DNA from: Flavobacteriales bacterium
Lineage (GTDB): Bacteria; Bacteroidota; Bacteroidia; Flavobacteriales_G; Salibacteraceae
NCBI GenBank assembly: GCA_013204105.1
Contig: JABMOM010000010.1
Location: forward strand, 1-46,700
DNA length: 46,700 nucleotides
Direction of reading: 5' to 3'
Shown: positions 25,599 to 34,410 of the stretch, in pieces
Position numbering within the stretch: position 1 is the first letter of the stretch
How the letters are laid out: each line of letters opens with the position of its first letter
Program-made: the position numbers and the translations under genes
Notes under the pieces: model-generated
The model's database searches: none
What the model was told of the DNA's origin: nothing
Seen by the model: only the letters and a program-made list of their open reading frames with translations

Positions 25599-28220
25599 TC
25601 AGCCTCCCATGGACGACAACTTATCCTTGATGCTCGCGATGCGCGATGCGGCGTCGTCTCGTTTCTTTTGTTCGGATGCAACCACGGCTTCAGGCGCATT
25701 GTTCACGAAGCGTTCGTTGGACAGTTTCTTCATGACGCTGTTCAGGAATCCTTCTTGGTAGCTCAGTTCCTCTTTCAACTTATCGATCTCTGCTGACGCG
25801 TCGATCAAGCCTTCCAGTGGAACTGAAAATTCTAAGGTGCCCACAATAAAGGATGCTCCTGGGCCTTCTGCATCATCGCCAAAGGCGAGTTCCACATTGG
25901 CCAGCTTAATAACTACATCTGAATAGGCAGCATACCCTCCTTTCTCTCCTTTCTGGATCAGCTTGAGTCCTTCGCGTGGTGACAGATTCTTTTGGGCTCG
26001 AATAGATCGCACTTCTGTGATGACCTGTTTCGCTTCTTCGAATGCTTGAAGCGACTTCGGGTCAAAGGCATCGGCCTTCGGCCAAGAAGCTACGATCACG
26101 CAATCGCCGTCGGGTCGTTCACGTAGGCTTTGGTAGACTTCCTCCGTAATGAACGGCATCATCGGGTGGAGCAATACCATCAATTCCTCGAAGATGGCAA
26201 CCGTAGCCTCCATCGTAGTTCGATCAATCGGCTCACCATAGGCGGGCTTAATAGACTCGAGGTACCACGAGCAGAATTCGTCCCACACCAGCTTGTAGAG
26301 GCTCATCGCGGCATCATTCAAGCGGTACTTTCCGAAATTATCATCGATGGATTCGATCTCCGCTGCGATGCGTTGCTTCATCCATGCAATGGCCTTAGCG
26401 TTCACCGGGTCTTGCTCTTTGTCGCTCACTTCCCATCCTTTGATGAGGCGAAGCGCATTCCAAATCTTATTCGTGAAATTCCTTCCCTGTTCGCAGATGG
26501 CATCGTCAAACGGAATGTCATTTCCAGCAGGAGCCGTCATCAACAATCCCAAGCGAACCCCGTCGGCGCTGTACTTCTCAATCAACTCAATAGGATCAGG
26601 AGAATTGCCGAGGGATTTCGACATTTTCCTGCCCAATTTATCGCGGATGATACCGGTGAAATAGACATTCTCAAATGGGCGCTTTCCTTCAAACTCATAG
26701 CCCGCCATGATCATCCGTGCTACCCAGAAGAAGATGATGTCTGGACCGGTAACCAAGTCATTCGTAGGGTAGTAATAATCCAATTCATCGCGCTTATAGA
26801 ATCCGTCGAAAACGCTGATTGGCCACAACCAAGAGCTGAACCACGTATCCATCACATCCTCGTCTTGCTTGAGTTGTTCCGCCGTGATGCTAGGGTTCAC
26901 TGCTTTTGCCTTTTCCAAGGCCTCTTCTGCCGTCTTGGCGACGACAAATTCATGTTCACCCTCACCGTAATACCACGCCGGAATCCGGTGCCCCCACCAC
27001 AATTGGCGACTGATGCACCAATCCTTGATGTTGTTCATCCAGTGGCGATAGGTGTTGTTGAACTTGGCAGGGTGAAACTTAACCTCACCTTCATCCACTG
27101 CTTTCAATGCCGGTTCGGCCAAGGGCTTCATCTTCACAAACCACTGCAAGGAAAGGCGTGGTTCGATGATGGAGTTGGTCCGCTCGCTGCGACCAATCTT
27201 GTTCTCGTAGCTTTCAACCTTCATCAAGGCACCTGCCTCTTTTAGCATTGGCTCAATCTTCTTCCGCGCGGCAAAGCGATCTTCACCCACCAGGATCTGG
27301 GCAGCATCGCTGAGCGTTCCATTGGCATTCAGAATATCTACTGTCTCTAAGCCGTGCTTTTGGCCGAGTTCGTAGTCGTTTACGTCGTGGGCAGGCGTCA
27401 CCTTCAAGCAACCCGTTCCGAATTCGCGGTCCACATAGTCGTCCAAGATGATCGGAATGGCCCGACCGATCAGCGGAACCAAGGCCTTCTTTCCATGGAG
27501 GTGGGCATAGCGCTCATCTTCGGGATGGATGCAGATGGCGGTATCGCCCAAAATCGTCTCTGGACGTGTTGTGGCGATGGTTACGAAGTCATCGCTTCCT
27601 TCGATTTGATAGCGAACGTGGAAGAGCTTGGATTGCTCTTCGGTGTAGATCACTTCCTCGTCAGAAACGGCCGTCAATGCCTCAGGGTCCCAGTTCACCA
27701 TGCGGTATCCGCGGTAGATGAGGTCCTTCTCATAGAGGTGCATAAAGGTGTCGATGACGCTTTCGTAGTACTTCTCGTCCATCGTAAAGCGCGTACGGTT
27801 CCAGTCGCAACTGGCGCCGAGCTTCTTCAACTGCTCCAAAATGACACCGCCGTATTCTTCCTTCCAATCCCAGGCGTGGCCAAGAAATTCGTCACGGGTG
27901 AGGTCAGACTTCTTGATGCCCTTTTCGCGCAGGCGCTTTACTACCTTGGCTTCTGTGGCGATGGAGGCGTGGTCCATTCCTGGCACCCAGCAAGCGTTCT
28001 TCCCTTGGAGCCGGGCTCTTCGGATGAGGATGTCTTGGATCGTATTGTTGAGCATGTGACCCATGTGCAGCACTCCCGTCACGTTGGGAGGCGGGATGAC
28101 GATTGTGAACGGCTCCTTATCAGGATCCGGTGTTGACCCAAAGAATCCCTTGTCCATCCAGTGGCTGTACCACTTCCCTTCTACCTCTAAGGGGTTGTAT
28201 TTGCTCGAAAGTTCGCTCAT
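25599..28220 (-). CDS. valS: Valyl-tRNA synthetase
   Basis: An 873-residue class I aminoacyl-tRNA synthetase charging tRNA-Val. The ATP-binding signature is HMGH in [16 protein letters not shown], and the KMSKS loop is [14 protein letters not shown]. The connective-peptide editing domain (about 195-330) includes [15 protein letters not shown], which clears mischarged threonine. The anticodon-binding domain and a C-terminal coiled coil (about 800-873) follow. I start at ATG 28220; the longer frame uses a TTG four codons upstream. Length and order are normal. Confidence 0.98.
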   Translation of the reverse strand: MSELSSKYNPLEVEGKWYSHWMDKGFFGSTPDPDKEPFTIVIPPPNVTGVLHMGHMLNNTIQDILIRRARLQGKNACWVPGMDHASIATEAKVVKRLREKGIKKSDLTRDEFLGHAWDWKEEYGGVILEQLKKLGASCDWNRTRFTMDEKYYESVIDTFMHLYEKDLIYRGYRMVNWDPEALTAVSDEEVIYTEEQSKLFHVRYQIEGSDDFVTIATTRPETILGDTAICIHPEDERYAHLHGKKALVPLIGRAIPIILDDYVDREFGTGCLKVTPAHDVNDYELGQKHGLETVDILNANGTLSDAAQILVGEDRFAARKKIEPMLKEAGALMKVESYENKIGRSERTNSIIEPRLSLQWFVKMKPLAEPALKAVDEGEVKFHPAKFNNTYRHWMNNIKDWCISRQLWWGHRIPAWYYGEGEHEFVVAKTAEEALEKAKAVNPSITAEQLKQDEDVMDTWFSSWLWPISVFDGFYKRDELDYYYPTNDLVTGPDIIFFWVARMIMAGYEFEGKRPFENVYFTGIIRDKLGRKMSKSLGNSPDPIELIEKYSADGVRLGLLMTAPAGNDIPFDDAICEQGRNFTNKIWNALRLIKGWEVSDKEQDPVNAKAIAWMKQRIAAEIESIDDNFGKYRLNDAAMSLYKLVWDEFCSWYLESIKPAYGEPIDRTTMEATVAIFEELMVLLHPMMPFITEEVYQSLRERPDGDCVIVASWPKADAFDPKSLQAFEEAKQVITEVRSIRAQKNLSPREGLKLIQKGEKGGYAAYSDVVIKLANVELAFGDDAEGPGASFIVGTLEFSVPLEGLIDASAEIDKLKEELSYQEGFLNSVMKKLSNERFVNNAPEAVVASEQKKRDDAASRIASIKDKLSSMGG

Positions 28221-28246
28221 GATTCTGCTCAAAAATTACGAATTGG

Positions 28247-28254
28247 CAAAGGTA
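28247..28254 (-). promoter_or_regulatory. Likely -7 box for valS
   Basis: The minus strand reads TACCTTTG, a perfect TAnnTTTG match, 26 bases before the valS ATG. Confidence 0.5.
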
Positions 28255-28305
28255 GGATTTCAGCCTGAGGGCGTTCTATGAAATCGAAGATTAGCTCGGT
28301 GGGAT

Positions 28306-28339
28306 TTGCCGGGGAGCGAAGCCTCACCCTTTATCCTTC
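28306..28339 (+). promoter_or_regulatory. Possible promoter of the SpoIIE-type phosphatase gene
   Basis: A TTG (28306-28308), 23 bases of spacer, then TATCCTTC (28332-28339), which has two mismatches in the TTTG part of the consensus. The ATG follows at 28387. Weak. Confidence 0.25.
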
Positions 28340-28386
28340 AGGATTCAGTATCCCGATAATCAACAGGTTTTCGTTATGATTGTGGA

Positions 28387-30456
28387 ATGAAGACTGCCAA
28401 CATCATCGGGATCGTTTCGCTGTGCATGCTCATTATCGGTGAAATTCTCAAGTCTTTCCGATTGCCCGGCGCTGGCATATTGATCATTCTGTCCATGTTT
28501 TTAATGGTGGCCTTTTACGCGCCTCTTCATCTCGTTGCAGCCTTAAAAACGGATCGACTAAAGTGGTTTTCCATCGTTGAATTCGTTTCAATCATACTCC
28601 TCTCATTGTCAGCGGCATTTAAGATTCAACATTGGCCTGGCGGCGGTGTCTTGATCTACTCGTTTTTCGCAATATTCCTGTTGGTATACATTCCCTCTTA
28701 TCTCGTTTATCAGATCAAGAAAAAATCGCATCGAGACAGGCTCGTGTTCAATATCGTCATCGGTGGCATGGTGATTATTTTTTTTAGAATTTACATGGTG
28801 GGAAACGTCAGTAAACGGATACTGGATAGCTACGATTTGGCCATCGTGAAACAATCCGAACTCATTGAAAAAAACTCTACTCGTTCTATAAAACATCTGG
28901 AATCTATTCGGATGCTGGGCGAAGGTGAGCGCTCACAGCAAGCAGTAGAACTTCACAGGCAATCTGATCTTTTACTAAGCTCCATTGATTCGTTACGCAA
29001 TATTTTAATATCCGAGACGGATGGAATTCCTATGGAACAAGCGGACTCCATGTGGATAGGTGAAATCAGAGGTCGAGACAACCACAATATTCCCACCCAA
29101 ATCATGATGGATTTTGGTAAAGGAAACGTGCTACGCAACCGATTAAACAAACACTCAGATTTTGTCAAATCGCTTTTTGAAAAACAGACTTTAATGACCC
29201 TTGAAGACGATTTAACCATTGATACGAGAGATCGATTTGATGCGTGGGAAAAGAAGAGTATTGCTTGGGATACATATATGTTCAACAATGTCCCCTTATC
29301 TGTAATTATTGGCTCACTGTACACCATTCAGCATGAGGTTATACAAGTGGAGAACGCAGCTTTAGAACATATTTTGAATGAAATGGCTTCGGAACAAGGT
29401 GAAAACCTCGCCGCGGTTTTGGCTGAGGTAAATGCAAAGTATGAAGCTCAAGCTCAGGCAAAAGAAATTGCCTTGCTTGAAAAGGAAAAACAACTCAGTG
29501 ATCAAGGACGTCAGGAGAGTGCTGCTGAATTGGAAACGGTAAGGTCCACCATGATCTACCTCATATTGGGTCTCTTGGCATTCTTCATTATGATTTTCTA
29601 TATCGTTCGCAGCAATATTGCCAGAAAGCGACTTAACAAAGAAATAAGCGCTCAAAAAGAAGAAATCGAACAACAGCACGACCAGCTCGAAGAAAAGAAT
29701 CGTGAAATCACGGATTCCATTACTTATGCAAAACGCATCCAGAGCGCCATCCTGCCGCCGGCACGATTAATAAAGGAACACCTCGCATCAAGCTTTGTAC
29801 TGTACAAACCCAAGGATATTGTGGCCGGTGACTTCTATTGGATGGAGTCGATTGAAGAGACGGTGTATTTTGCCGCAGCGGACTGCACAGGACATGGAGT
29901 TCCCGGGGCGATGGTTTCTGTAATTTGTGTCAACGGTCTTAATCGCTCGGTGCGAGAGTTTGGATTGCGCGAGCCTGGTCAGATTTTGGACAAGACCAGA
30001 GAGTTGGTGATTAAAGAATTCGAGAAGAGCGAAGAAGAGGTGCAAGATGGAATGGATATTTCACTTTGCGCACTTAACACCAAGACCAATGCACTTAGAT
30101 GGACAGGAGCGCACAACCCCTTGTGGATTGTACGCAAAGGGGCTGCAGAAATTGAAGAAATCAAAGCAGATAAGCAGCCCATCGGAAAGTACAATCTTGA
30201 AAAACCTTTTACTACCCATTCCGTCCAGCTGGAAAAAGGAGATACGCTTTACATATTCAGCGATGGCTACCATGATCAGTTCGGCGGAGATCGCGGGAAG
30301 AAATATAAAAGCAGTAAGTTCAAATCATTCTTGGTCGAACTCGCTAAAAAACCGATCGGCCAACAACATGAAATACTGGACAAGGAGTTTGAATCTTGGC
30401 GAGGATCACTCGAACAAATCGATGACGTTTGCGTAATAGGTGTTGAGTTCAGCTGA
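28387..30456 (+). CDS. SpoIIE-type protein phosphatase with GldL-like and GldM-like N-terminal modules
   Basis: A 689-residue membrane protein. The C-terminus (about 450-689) is a PP2C/SpoIIE serine phosphatase with metal-binding aspartates D482 (GDFYW), D499 (AADCTGHG), D626 (FSDG) and D679-D680. Two GldL-like helix pairs lie at residues 1-110, each with the PG turn (FRLPGAG at 24-30 and FKIQHWPGGG at 78-87). A fifth helix (121-138) runs into GNVSKRILDSYD, the form in which GldM continues from its membrane helix. Residues 140-335 resemble the first periplasmic domain of GldM, including GKGNVLRNRL and FNNVPLSVIIGSLYTIQHEV. A sixth helix (389-407) and a coiled coil (405-445) lead to the phosphatase. 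I infer a sensor built from gliding-motor parts controlling a cytoplasmic phosphoprotein. Confidence 0.88.
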   Translation: MKTANIIGIVSLCMLIIGEILKSFRLPGAGILIILSMFLMVAFYAPLHLVAALKTDRLKWFSIVEFVSIILLSLSAAFKIQHWPGGGVLIYSFFAIFLLVYIPSYLVYQIKKKSHRDRLVFNIVIGGMVIIFFRIYMVGNVSKRILDSYDLAIVKQSELIEKNSTRSIKHLESIRMLGEGERSQQAVELHRQSDLLLSSIDSLRNILISETDGIPMEQADSMWIGEIRGRDNHNIPTQIMMDFGKGNVLRNRLNKHSDFVKSLFEKQTLMTLEDDLTIDTRDRFDAWEKKSIAWDTYMFNNVPLSVIIGSLYTIQHEVIQVENAALEHILNEMASEQGENLAAVLAEVNAKYEAQAQAKEIALLEKEKQLSDQGRQESAAELETVRSTMIYLILGLLAFFIMIFYIVRSNIARKRLNKEISAQKEEIEQQHDQLEEKNREITDSITYAKRIQSAILPPARLIKEHLASSFVLYKPKDIVAGDFYWMESIEETVYFAAADCTGHGVPGAMVSVICVNGLNRSVREFGLREPGQILDKTRELVIKEFEKSEEEVQDGMDISLCALNTKTNALRWTGAHNPLWIVRKGAAEIEEIKADKQPIGKYNLEKPFTTHSVQLEKGDTLYIFSDGYHDQFGGDRGKKYKSSKFKSFLVELAKKPIGQQHEILDKEFESWRGSLEQIDDVCVIGVEFS

Positions 30457-30486
30457 CATTGAAAATCCTAACGTTCTGTTAAAGGG

Positions 30487-30517
30487 TTGTCTTCAGAAGG
30501 TCACCAGTATAAATTTG
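30487..30517 (+). promoter_or_regulatory. Promoter of the DUF1573 gene
   Basis: TTG (30487-30489), 20 bases of spacer, then TAAATTTG (30510-30517), a full match to the Bacteroidota TTG/TAnnTTTG promoter. The ATG is 25 bases further on, at 30542. Confidence 0.65.
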
Positions 30518-30541
30518 TGGCAACATTAAATTCTAAAACAG

Positions 30542-30979
30542 ATGAAGAAGATTCTACTAGCACTTAGCGTCGCCCTCGTAATGGCATTGGGCGTGCATGC
30601 TCAAGCCGAGATCGAGTTTGAGAAAAACGTACACGACTTCGGAACCATGAAGCAGCACGGAGATGCTTCTACCGAGTTCAAATTCACCAATACGGGTTCT
30701 GAACCATTGATCATTTCGAATGCGAAAGGATCTTGCGGATGTACTGTGCCAGAATGGCCACGCGAACCAATCCAGCCAGGAGAATCGAACGTGATCCGTG
30801 TCAAGTATGACAGTAAGCGCATCGGCCCGATCAACAAGTCGGTAACCATTACATCAAATGGCAGCGAGCAGCCAAAGGTTATCCGCATCAAGGGTAAGAT
30901 AGACGCAGCTCCAAAAGCAGATGAATCTGCGATGCCAGTAAAGGAGCCAGCAGCAGGCGCTCCAAAGGCCAACAACTAG
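30542..30979 (+). CDS. Secreted DUF1573 protein
   Basis: A 145-residue exported protein with a signal peptide (1-20, ending GVHAQ) and one DUF1573 domain, an Ig-like ASH/MSP-type fold (about 22-118). Typical motifs are HDFGTMKQHGDASTEFKFTN, the cysteine pair SCGCTVPEWP and GPINKSVTITSNG. The function is unknown; such proteins are abundant in Bacteroidota periplasm. The C-terminal 25 residues are an Ala/Pro/Lys-rich tail without structure. It has its own promoter and a strong terminator, so it is a single-gene unit. Confidence 0.93.
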   Translation: MKKILLALSVALVMALGVHAQAEIEFEKNVHDFGTMKQHGDASTEFKFTNTGSEPLIISNAKGSCGCTVPEWPREPIQPGESNVIRVKYDSKRIGPINKSVTITSNGSEQPKVIRIKGKIDAAPKADESAMPVKEPAAGAPKANN

Positions 30980-30998
30980 GTCTAGTTTATAGAAAATT

Positions 30999-31038
30999 TA
31001 AAGCCCCGTAGGTAATTCAATACCTGCGGGGCTTTTTT
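30999..31038 (+). terminator. Intrinsic terminator after the DUF1573 gene
   Basis: AAAGCCCCGTAGGTA (31000-31014) and TACCTGCGGGGCTTT (31021-31035) pair over 15 positions with one G-T wobble, loop ATTCAA, then a T run. A strong rho-independent terminator. Its T run also supplies the TTG of the following promoter. Confidence 0.9.
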
Positions 31039-31070
31039 GTGTCCAGACATTTCATCTATGGCTATCTTTG
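31037..31070 (+). promoter_or_regulatory. Promoter of the aminotransferase gene
   Basis: TTG (31037-31039) at the end of the terminator T run, 23 bases of spacer, then TATCTTTG (31063-31070), a perfect -7 box. The ATG is at 31107. Confidence 0.6.
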
Positions 31071-31106
31071 GCCGCCCTCAAATGCATTGACCTAAACCTC
31101 CGGAAC

Positions 31107-32339
31107 ATGCCATTTATCTCAAAGAAAGGTTTCGCCATGCCCGAGTCTCCGATTCGGAAGCTCGTCCCATTTGCTGAAAAAGCCGCTGCTGCAGGCAAAG
31201 AAGTGATTCATCTCAACATTGGACAACCCGATATTGCGACGCCTGAGGTGGCATTAAAAGCGATCCGAAACTTAGATCGTACCGTTATCGAATACAGTCA
31301 CTCGGCAGGATTTGAAAGCTACCGAAGGGGGCTTGCAGAGTACTACAAGGACAACGGAATCGACGTCACCTATGAAGACATCTTGGTAACGAATGGTGGA
31401 TCCGAAGCCATTGTGTTCGCTATGATGACCTGCTTCAATCCAGAGGACGAAGTCATCGTTCCTGAGCCTTTCTACGCGAACTACAACAGCTTTGCAATGC
31501 AAGCTCAAGTTGTCCTTCGCCCCATCACAACCTACCTTAGCGAAGGTTACAAGCTTCCGCCCATCGAGGCCTTCCGCGAACTGATCACCCCACGTACGCG
31601 CGGCATCATCATCTGCAATCCAGGCAATCCGACAGGGTATTTGTACACACAGGAAGAATTGGAAACCCTCAAGCAGATCGTGCTCGAGAACGACCTCTTC
31701 CTCTTCGCCGATGAGGTCTACCGCGAATTTTGCTACGACGGCCGGACACACTATTCCATCATGAACTTAGACGGGCTGGACGACCACGCCATCATCCTAG
31801 ATTCGGTTTCTAAGCGCTACAGTATGTGCGGGTCGCGCGTTGGAGCCCTCGTTTCTCGCAATAAAACCGTGATGAAAACCGCGCTCAAGTTCGCCCAGGC
31901 CCGCTTGAGCCCTCCTACCCTTGGACAGATCGCCAGCGAAGCAGCCTTGCAGACACCCCCGTCTTACTTCGATAACGTGAAAGCAGAATACGTGCAACGG
32001 AGAGACATTCTGGTGGACGGTTTGAACGCGATTGACGGTGTAACTTGCCCCTTGCCTGGCGGCGCGTTCTATGCCATGGCCGAACTTCCCATCGACAATG
32101 CGGAAAAATTCTGTGCGTGGATCTTAGAGCATTTTGAGTACAAAGGCGCAACCGTCATGATGGCGCCAGCTGAAGGGTTTTATGCCTCCCCAGGCCTCGG
32201 TACGCAAGAAGTGCGTCTTGCTTACGTATTGGAAATTCCGAAATTGAAACTGGCCGTTGAAATACTTGAAAAAGCATTGGAAGCATACCCGGGAAGGGTC
32301 GAGAACGCAACCGCATCCAAGGCAGCGCATGGAGCTTAG
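31107..32339 (+). CDS. Pyridoxal-phosphate-dependent class I/II aminotransferase
   Basis: A 410-residue fold-type I aminotransferase related to aspartate aminotransferases. The Schiff-base lysine is K236 (SVSKRYSMCGSR), the PLP-binding asparagine is in NPGNPTG (171-177) and D202 contacts the pyridine nitrogen (FADEVYREF). The start region MPFISKKGFAMPESPIRKL is typical for Bacteroidota members; the TTG-initiated longer frame begins inside the -7 box and is rejected. The exact amino acid substrate is not readable. The last bases overlap the following lipoprotein gene. Confidence 0.93.
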   Translation: MPFISKKGFAMPESPIRKLVPFAEKAAAAGKEVIHLNIGQPDIATPEVALKAIRNLDRTVIEYSHSAGFESYRRGLAEYYKDNGIDVTYEDILVTNGGSEAIVFAMMTCFNPEDEVIVPEPFYANYNSFAMQAQVVLRPITTYLSEGYKLPPIEAFRELITPRTRGIIICNPGNPTGYLYTQEELETLKQIVLENDLFLFADEVYREFCYDGRTHYSIMNLDGLDDHAIILDSVSKRYSMCGSRVGALVSRNKTVMKTALKFAQARLSPPTLGQIASEAALQTPPSYFDNVKAEYVQRRDILVDGLNAIDGVTCPLPGGAFYAMAELPIDNAEKFCAWILEHFEYKGATVMMAPAEGFYASPGLGTQEVRLAYVLEIPKLKLAVEILEKALEAYPGRVENATASKAAHGA

Positions 32340-33159
32340 GCTAATCGGTCTTGCTTTCGCTGTATTGCTCTCAGCGTGCTCAAATGGAAGTGCTGATCAA
32401 AACGCCCAACGCGCCGACGTTGGATCCACGCATGAGCAGCGAACCCCCGCAATCTCGGAGCAGGAGCTAGGCCATCCAGTGCGATACAAGGTCAGAGAAG
32501 GTCACATTTCCTACATCTACAAAGGTCTTCAAGAAGGTACCGAAGAGGTTTACTTCACGGACTACGGCATGGTGGAGATCAAGTTTACCAAGACCGTTCG
32601 CACCAACCCTTTCCAAGAAGGCGAAAACAAAGACGAACAAATTGACCTGACCACCTTGATGCGAGACAGCGCGATCTATGTGGTGGATAACCTTACCCTA
32701 AATGCCCGACGTCTGGACAATGCTCTCTTGTACGAAAGTGCACTGCAAAGCCCAGATCTAGATTTGGATGCGGTGGCCGAAGAGGTGTACCGAAGCCGCG
32801 GTGGCATCATTGTAGACACCCAAAACATTGCAGGAATGCCAGCGGTGAAATGGGTGATCAAGCAAGCCAACTCTACCGAATGGCGCTGGAAGGGAATCAT
32901 GTTGAAGACCATGGTGGAGCTTCCAAGGGCCCTTGTACAAGTGGAGGCAGTCAAGATCGATACTACATCCCCATTGCCAGAAGGGATTTTTGACCTTCCA
33001 AAAGAGGTGAACGTGCAAGAAGGCACCAGCATGAAAAAATGGATGGAAGAACTGAGCAAGCCGATCGAGCGCAAGAAGTTTTTCGACCTCACTGACCCGA
33101 GCAAGCATTATGACAAGCAGGGCAACGTGATTCCGAAAGACTCGCTAGGGGTAGAGTAA
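32329..33159 (+). CDS. Lipoprotein of unknown function
   Basis: A 276-residue lipoprotein starting at ATG 32329, inside the last codons of the aminotransferase gene. The signal is MELRLIGLAFAVLLSAC (Cys17). The in-frame start at 32257 would hide this signal. The mature protein is a mixed alpha/beta chain (YKGLQEGTEEVYFTDYGMVE, VKWVIKQANSTEWRWKGIML) that vaguely recalls lipoprotein carrier folds such as LolA, but no family is certain. Its last 15 bases overlap the namZ-like gene tail to tail. Confidence 0.82.
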   Translation: MELRLIGLAFAVLLSACSNGSADQNAQRADVGSTHEQRTPAISEQELGHPVRYKVREGHISYIYKGLQEGTEEVYFTDYGMVEIKFTKTVRTNPFQEGENKDEQIDLTTLMRDSAIYVVDNLTLNARRLDNALLYESALQSPDLDLDAVAEEVYRSRGGIIVDTQNIAGMPAVKWVIKQANSTEWRWKGIMLKTMVELPRALVQVEAVKIDTTSPLPEGIFDLPKEVNVQEGTSMKKWMEELSKPIERKKFFDLTDPSKHYDKQGNVIPKDSLGVE

Positions 33160-34329
33160 GTACTGCTTACGCTTTGCCCTAAACGCTGATAACTCAGGCT
33201 GCCAAGAAGCGCGAATTTCCTCGGCCGACATGCCAGAAATGATTTGCTTACGCAGCAAGTCAGAACCCGCCAATTTATCGAAGAAGCCATTTTCAAGAAA
33301 GAACTTATCCTTTTGGGGGAAATCGCGGTAGGCATTGACCAACCAATCGAGGATGATCATTTGCTTCTCCTGCACCCGCTTCCCTCCGATCTCACTCAAA
33401 TCCCATCCTAAACAGGGTACACCCTCATGCTTTGGTTGTTTCGCCCCTTCATTGGGCTTGGGCACAAACATGTGCGAACCTACGCTCATGTTGGGGTGAC
33501 CAAATACCTCAAAGGGCGTATCAGTGCCGCGCCCCACTGAAAAAGTGGTTCCTTCGAAAAAGCACAACGAAGGATAGAGCAAGATGCTGTTCATCGTAGG
33601 CAAGTTGGGCGAAGGCTTGACCGGAAGGACGTAGATGTCGTTGTGCGTATAGTTCTCACAGCTAACCACGGTAAGGTCGCACTTCACGCCTCCAGAAAGC
33701 CAGCCTTCTTCATTGATCATGGTAGCGAGCTCTCCCACCGTCATGCCGTGCACAACCGGAATGGGAAGGAGACCCACGAAGGATTCGAAGCCTGGTTTTA
33801 GCATCGGTCCATCTACATAAAATCCATTCGGATTGGGGCGGTCGAGCACGATGAGGGCTACCTTGTTTTCAGCACAAGCCTCCATCACATAAGTCATCGT
33901 TGAGATGTAGGTGTAGAACCGCGCCCCCACGTCTTGGATGTCAAAAATCAGGGTCTCGATCCCCGTGAGGTCCTCCGCAGTCGGCTTCTTGTTGGAACCG
34001 TATAGGCTAACAATGGGCAAGCCCGTTTGCGCATCTTTTCCACTTTCGACTTTCTCCCCCGCATCCGCCTCGCCCCGGAATCCATGCTCAGGTGCAAAAA
34101 CCCTGCGCACCACTACATCATGATCGAGGAGGTAATCCACCAAATGTATTTCGCCGACCATCGAAGTGTGGTTGGCTACAATGCCGACCGAGCCTTCTTG
34201 CAGCATGCTCTTGTATGCTTCCAGGCGCGCTGCGCCCACGGTAACATCATCTGCCGACTTGAACATTGGCTGCCCAGAGGCGCCGATGGAAAAAAAGAAA
34301 AAGGATAAAAGGGTGAGGACTGGTCGCAT
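33145..34329 (-). CDS. namZ: NamZ-like exo-beta-N-acetylmuramidase (DUF1343)
   Basis: A 394-residue exported protein of the DUF1343 family, whose characterised member NamZ removes terminal N-acetylmuramic acid from peptidoglycan fragments; it would act in cell-wall recycling in the periplasm or outside. ATG 34329 gives the signal MRPVLTLLSFFFFSIGASGQ. Family motifs are GIVANHTS, FAPEHGFRGEADAGEKV, IVSLYGSNKKPT, FDIQDVGARFYTYISTM and VLDRPNPNG, in that order. It converges with the lipoprotein gene, the two ends overlapping by 15 bp. Confidence 0.93.
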   Translation of the reverse strand: MRPVLTLLSFFFFSIGASGQPMFKSADDVTVGAARLEAYKSMLQEGSVGIVANHTSMVGEIHLVDYLLDHDVVVRRVFAPEHGFRGEADAGEKVESGKDAQTGLPIVSLYGSNKKPTAEDLTGIETLIFDIQDVGARFYTYISTMTYVMEACAENKVALIVLDRPNPNGFYVDGPMLKPGFESFVGLLPIPVVHGMTVGELATMINEEGWLSGGVKCDLTVVSCENYTHNDIYVLPVKPSPNLPTMNSILLYPSLCFFEGTTFSVGRGTDTPFEVFGHPNMSVGSHMFVPKPNEGAKQPKHEGVPCLGWDLSEIGGKRVQEKQMIILDWLVNAYRDFPQKDKFFLENGFFDKLAGSDLLRKQIISGMSAEEIRASWQPELSAFRAKRKQYLLYP

Positions 34330-34346
34330 GTTCGAGATTCTATGGT

Positions 34347-34354
34347 CAAATTTG
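34347..34354. promoter_or_regulatory. Palindromic TTTG box between the divergent namZ and permease genes
   Basis: CAAATTFormally read as CAAATTTG, this octamer is self-complementary, so both strands present a near -7 box (consensus TAnnTTTG with one mismatch). It lies 17 bases upstream of namZ and 56 bases upstream of the permease GTG. It may serve both. Confidence 0.3.
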
Positions 34355-34410
34355 CACATCTTCACACCCGGCACTGACCGTGCCACGATGAAGTTTTAAA
34401 CACGCAGCCC

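Noticed and set aside
26500-28220. [15 protein letters not shown] in valS instead of PGTDHA as a possible damaging change
   Set aside because: Both forms are, to my recollection, found in Bacteroidota valyl-tRNA synthetases, so I do not regard it as abnormal.
32257-32328. Longer N-terminus for the lipoprotein after the aminotransferase
   Set aside because: It would overlap the aminotransferase in another frame and mask a clear lipoprotein signal beginning at 32329.
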